From: Litorimonas taeanensis
GTDB taxonomy: Bacteria > Pseudomonadota > Alphaproteobacteria > Caulobacterales > Maricaulaceae
DNA length: 64,000 bases
Assembly: GCF_003634015.1 (NCBI RefSeq)
Contig: NZ_RBII01000001.1
Span: forward strand, 248,001 to 312,000
Direction: 5' to 3'
The translations under genes were made by a program, and so were the position numbers. This document shows positions 63,176 through 64,000 of this stretch, one piece after another (position 1 is the stretch's first letter; each line of letters begins with the position of its first letter). The notes beneath the pieces were generated by a model. It made no database searches. It was not told where the DNA came from and saw only the letters and a list, made by a program, of their open reading frames with translations.

Positions 63176-64000
63176 ATGGCCCGTCAATCACAGTTTGATG
63201 CATCAGTTCTGGCGAGGGCCAAGATAAACTTGACCCTTCATGTCGGGCAGGCTTTCTCTGAGGGGGATTACCAAGGCTACCATCCTGTCGATAGCCTTGT
63301 AGTTTTTGCTGATTTTGGCGATTTATTACATTTTAATGCAGGAGAGCCCGAAGCGATACATATTACGGGGCCTTTTGCTGCGGGGTTACAGGCCGAACGG
63401 GATAACCTTGTCAGCCGCGCTCTAGGCAACACAAAGGCAGGTTCTCAAATCATTACCTTAGAAAAAAACATACCTGTCTCAGCGGGGTTAGGGGGAGGCA
63501 GCGCGAATGCCGCCGCCATATTGCGTTTTTTCGATCCCAAGGGAGAGGCCTCAGCCATACAGTTGGGGGCGGATGTGCCTGTTTGCCGCCTTTCTGAAAC
63601 AGCGCTCATGCAGGGTATTGGAGAGCGGGTCACACCAATAGCAGGAAAAGGTCAGGTTCATGCCGTTCTCGTTAATCCGGGGGTGGCTGTATCTACCTCT
63701 GAAATTTTCAAGGCTTTCGATTCTGTTTCGCATCAGCCGCAGCCCTTACCAAGCCTCACGACAGGGACGCTATTGGAGTGCGCGAGAGCAGGCCGAAATG
63801 ACCTTGAGCCGATTGCCATAAAACTTGCGCCTGTCATCTCAGAGGTTTTATCCGCTTTGGCGCAAACATCTGGCTGTGAACTTGCCCGTATGAGCGGGAG
63901 CGGCGCGACTTGTTTTGGTTTATACCCTGATGAAGAGTCCGCTGAAAATGGAGCTAAGGTACTGAAAGGGCTGCATACAAATTGGTGGGTGCGGTCTTGC
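63176..64000 (+). CDS. ispE: 4-diphosphocytidyl-2-C-methyl-D-erythritol kinase, 3' end outside the window
   Basis: IspE phosphorylates CDP-methylerythritol in the MEP route to isoprenoids. The frame starts at the ATG at 63176 and stays open to the window edge (275 codons). GHMP-kinase blocks are present: RAKINLTLHVG at the start, the ATP loop PVSAGLGGGSANAAAILRFF near residue 100, GADVPVCRLSETALMQGIGE and MSGSGATCFGLYP. Only a few residues are likely missing at the C-terminus. Confidence 0.95.
   Translation, partial: MARQSQFDASVLARAKINLTLHVGQAFSEGDYQGYHPVDSLVVFADFGDLLHFNAGEPEAIHITGPFAAGLQAERDNLVSRALGNTKAGSQIITLEKNIPVSAGLGGGSANAAAILRFFDPKGEASAIQLGADVPVCRLSETALMQGIGERVTPIAGKGQVHAVLVNPGVAVSTSEIFKAFDSVSHQPQPLPSLTTGTLLECARAGRNDLEPIAIKLAPVISEVLSALAQTSGCELARMSGSGATCFGLYPDEESAENGAKVLKGLHTNWWVRSC

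Overview
The window reads as chromosomal DNA of a marine-type alphaproteobacterium of the Hyphomonadales/Maricaulales (Caulobacter-like) group. The reasons are a CcrM-type GANTC methyltransferase, an HdaA replication regulator beside a DUF2066 gene, CtrA-type TTAA-N7-TTAA boxes, a split b/b' F0 ATP synthase operon, many TonB and lipoprotein genes, and a mutY | DUF721 - dsbA - smc block. This placement is inferred from gene content only. I see no tRNA, rRNA, CRISPR array, insertion sequence or prophage.

Layout. 0-1.6 kb: rpsF-rpsR-rplI on the minus strand with promoter and terminator. 1.4-2.2 kb: a gene-poor, hairpin-rich gap. 2.2-6.2 kb: a TonB receptor and beta-propeller phytase operon with a Pho-box-like site. 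6.3-12.9 kb: ruvC, then ruvA-ruvB-ybgC, with an inserted FG-GAP/cadherin-like lipoprotein gene on the opposite strand. 12.9-18.5 kb: envelope and small accessory genes (TonB/TolA-like protein, DUF3088, DJ-1/PfpI protein, Met/His-rich outer-membrane protein plus DUF2946, DUF2959, a serine hydrolase). 18.6-29.9 kb: trmD-rplS, I78-like lipoprotein, ABC-F ATPase, ndk, a TadG/VWA pilus-type protein behind a perfect CtrA box, purM-purN, DUF2066-hdaA, an SDR and a 49-codon DUF2256 gene. 29.9-37.7 kb: DUF4287 protein, cation/proton antiporter, M24 peptidase, TonB-like protein, atpI-atpB-atpE-b'-b, and an unusual ribbon-helix-helix/membrane fusion. 37.8-46 kb: smc, two tandem DsbA-like genes, DUF721, divergent mutY, rnhB. 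46-52.7 kb: an HtrA-type protease and a complete Pseudomonas-like medium-chain PHA cluster (phasin, phaC, phaZ, phasin, phaD). 52.7-64 kb: bioB, ccrM with a rich cell-cycle promoter, two sugar-transferase-type genes, a predicted lipidated B1 metallo-beta-lactamase, a uracil-DNA glycosylase-like gene, a RimB-RimK fusion apparently starting at a non-canonical codon, ETF-quinone oxidoreductase, a TPR protein, and ispE running off the edge.

How the parts fit. The phytase and its receptor would release and import phosphate or inositol phosphates. The pha cluster stores and remobilises carbon on granules, with PhaD as likely regulator. ccrM, hdaA, smc and the CtrA box at tadG link the region to the cell cycle and polar development. 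The most unusual items are the RHH fusion with an internal start, the rare-start RimB-RimK gene, the B1 metallo-beta-lactamase and the class II PHA cluster in an alphaproteobacterial background.
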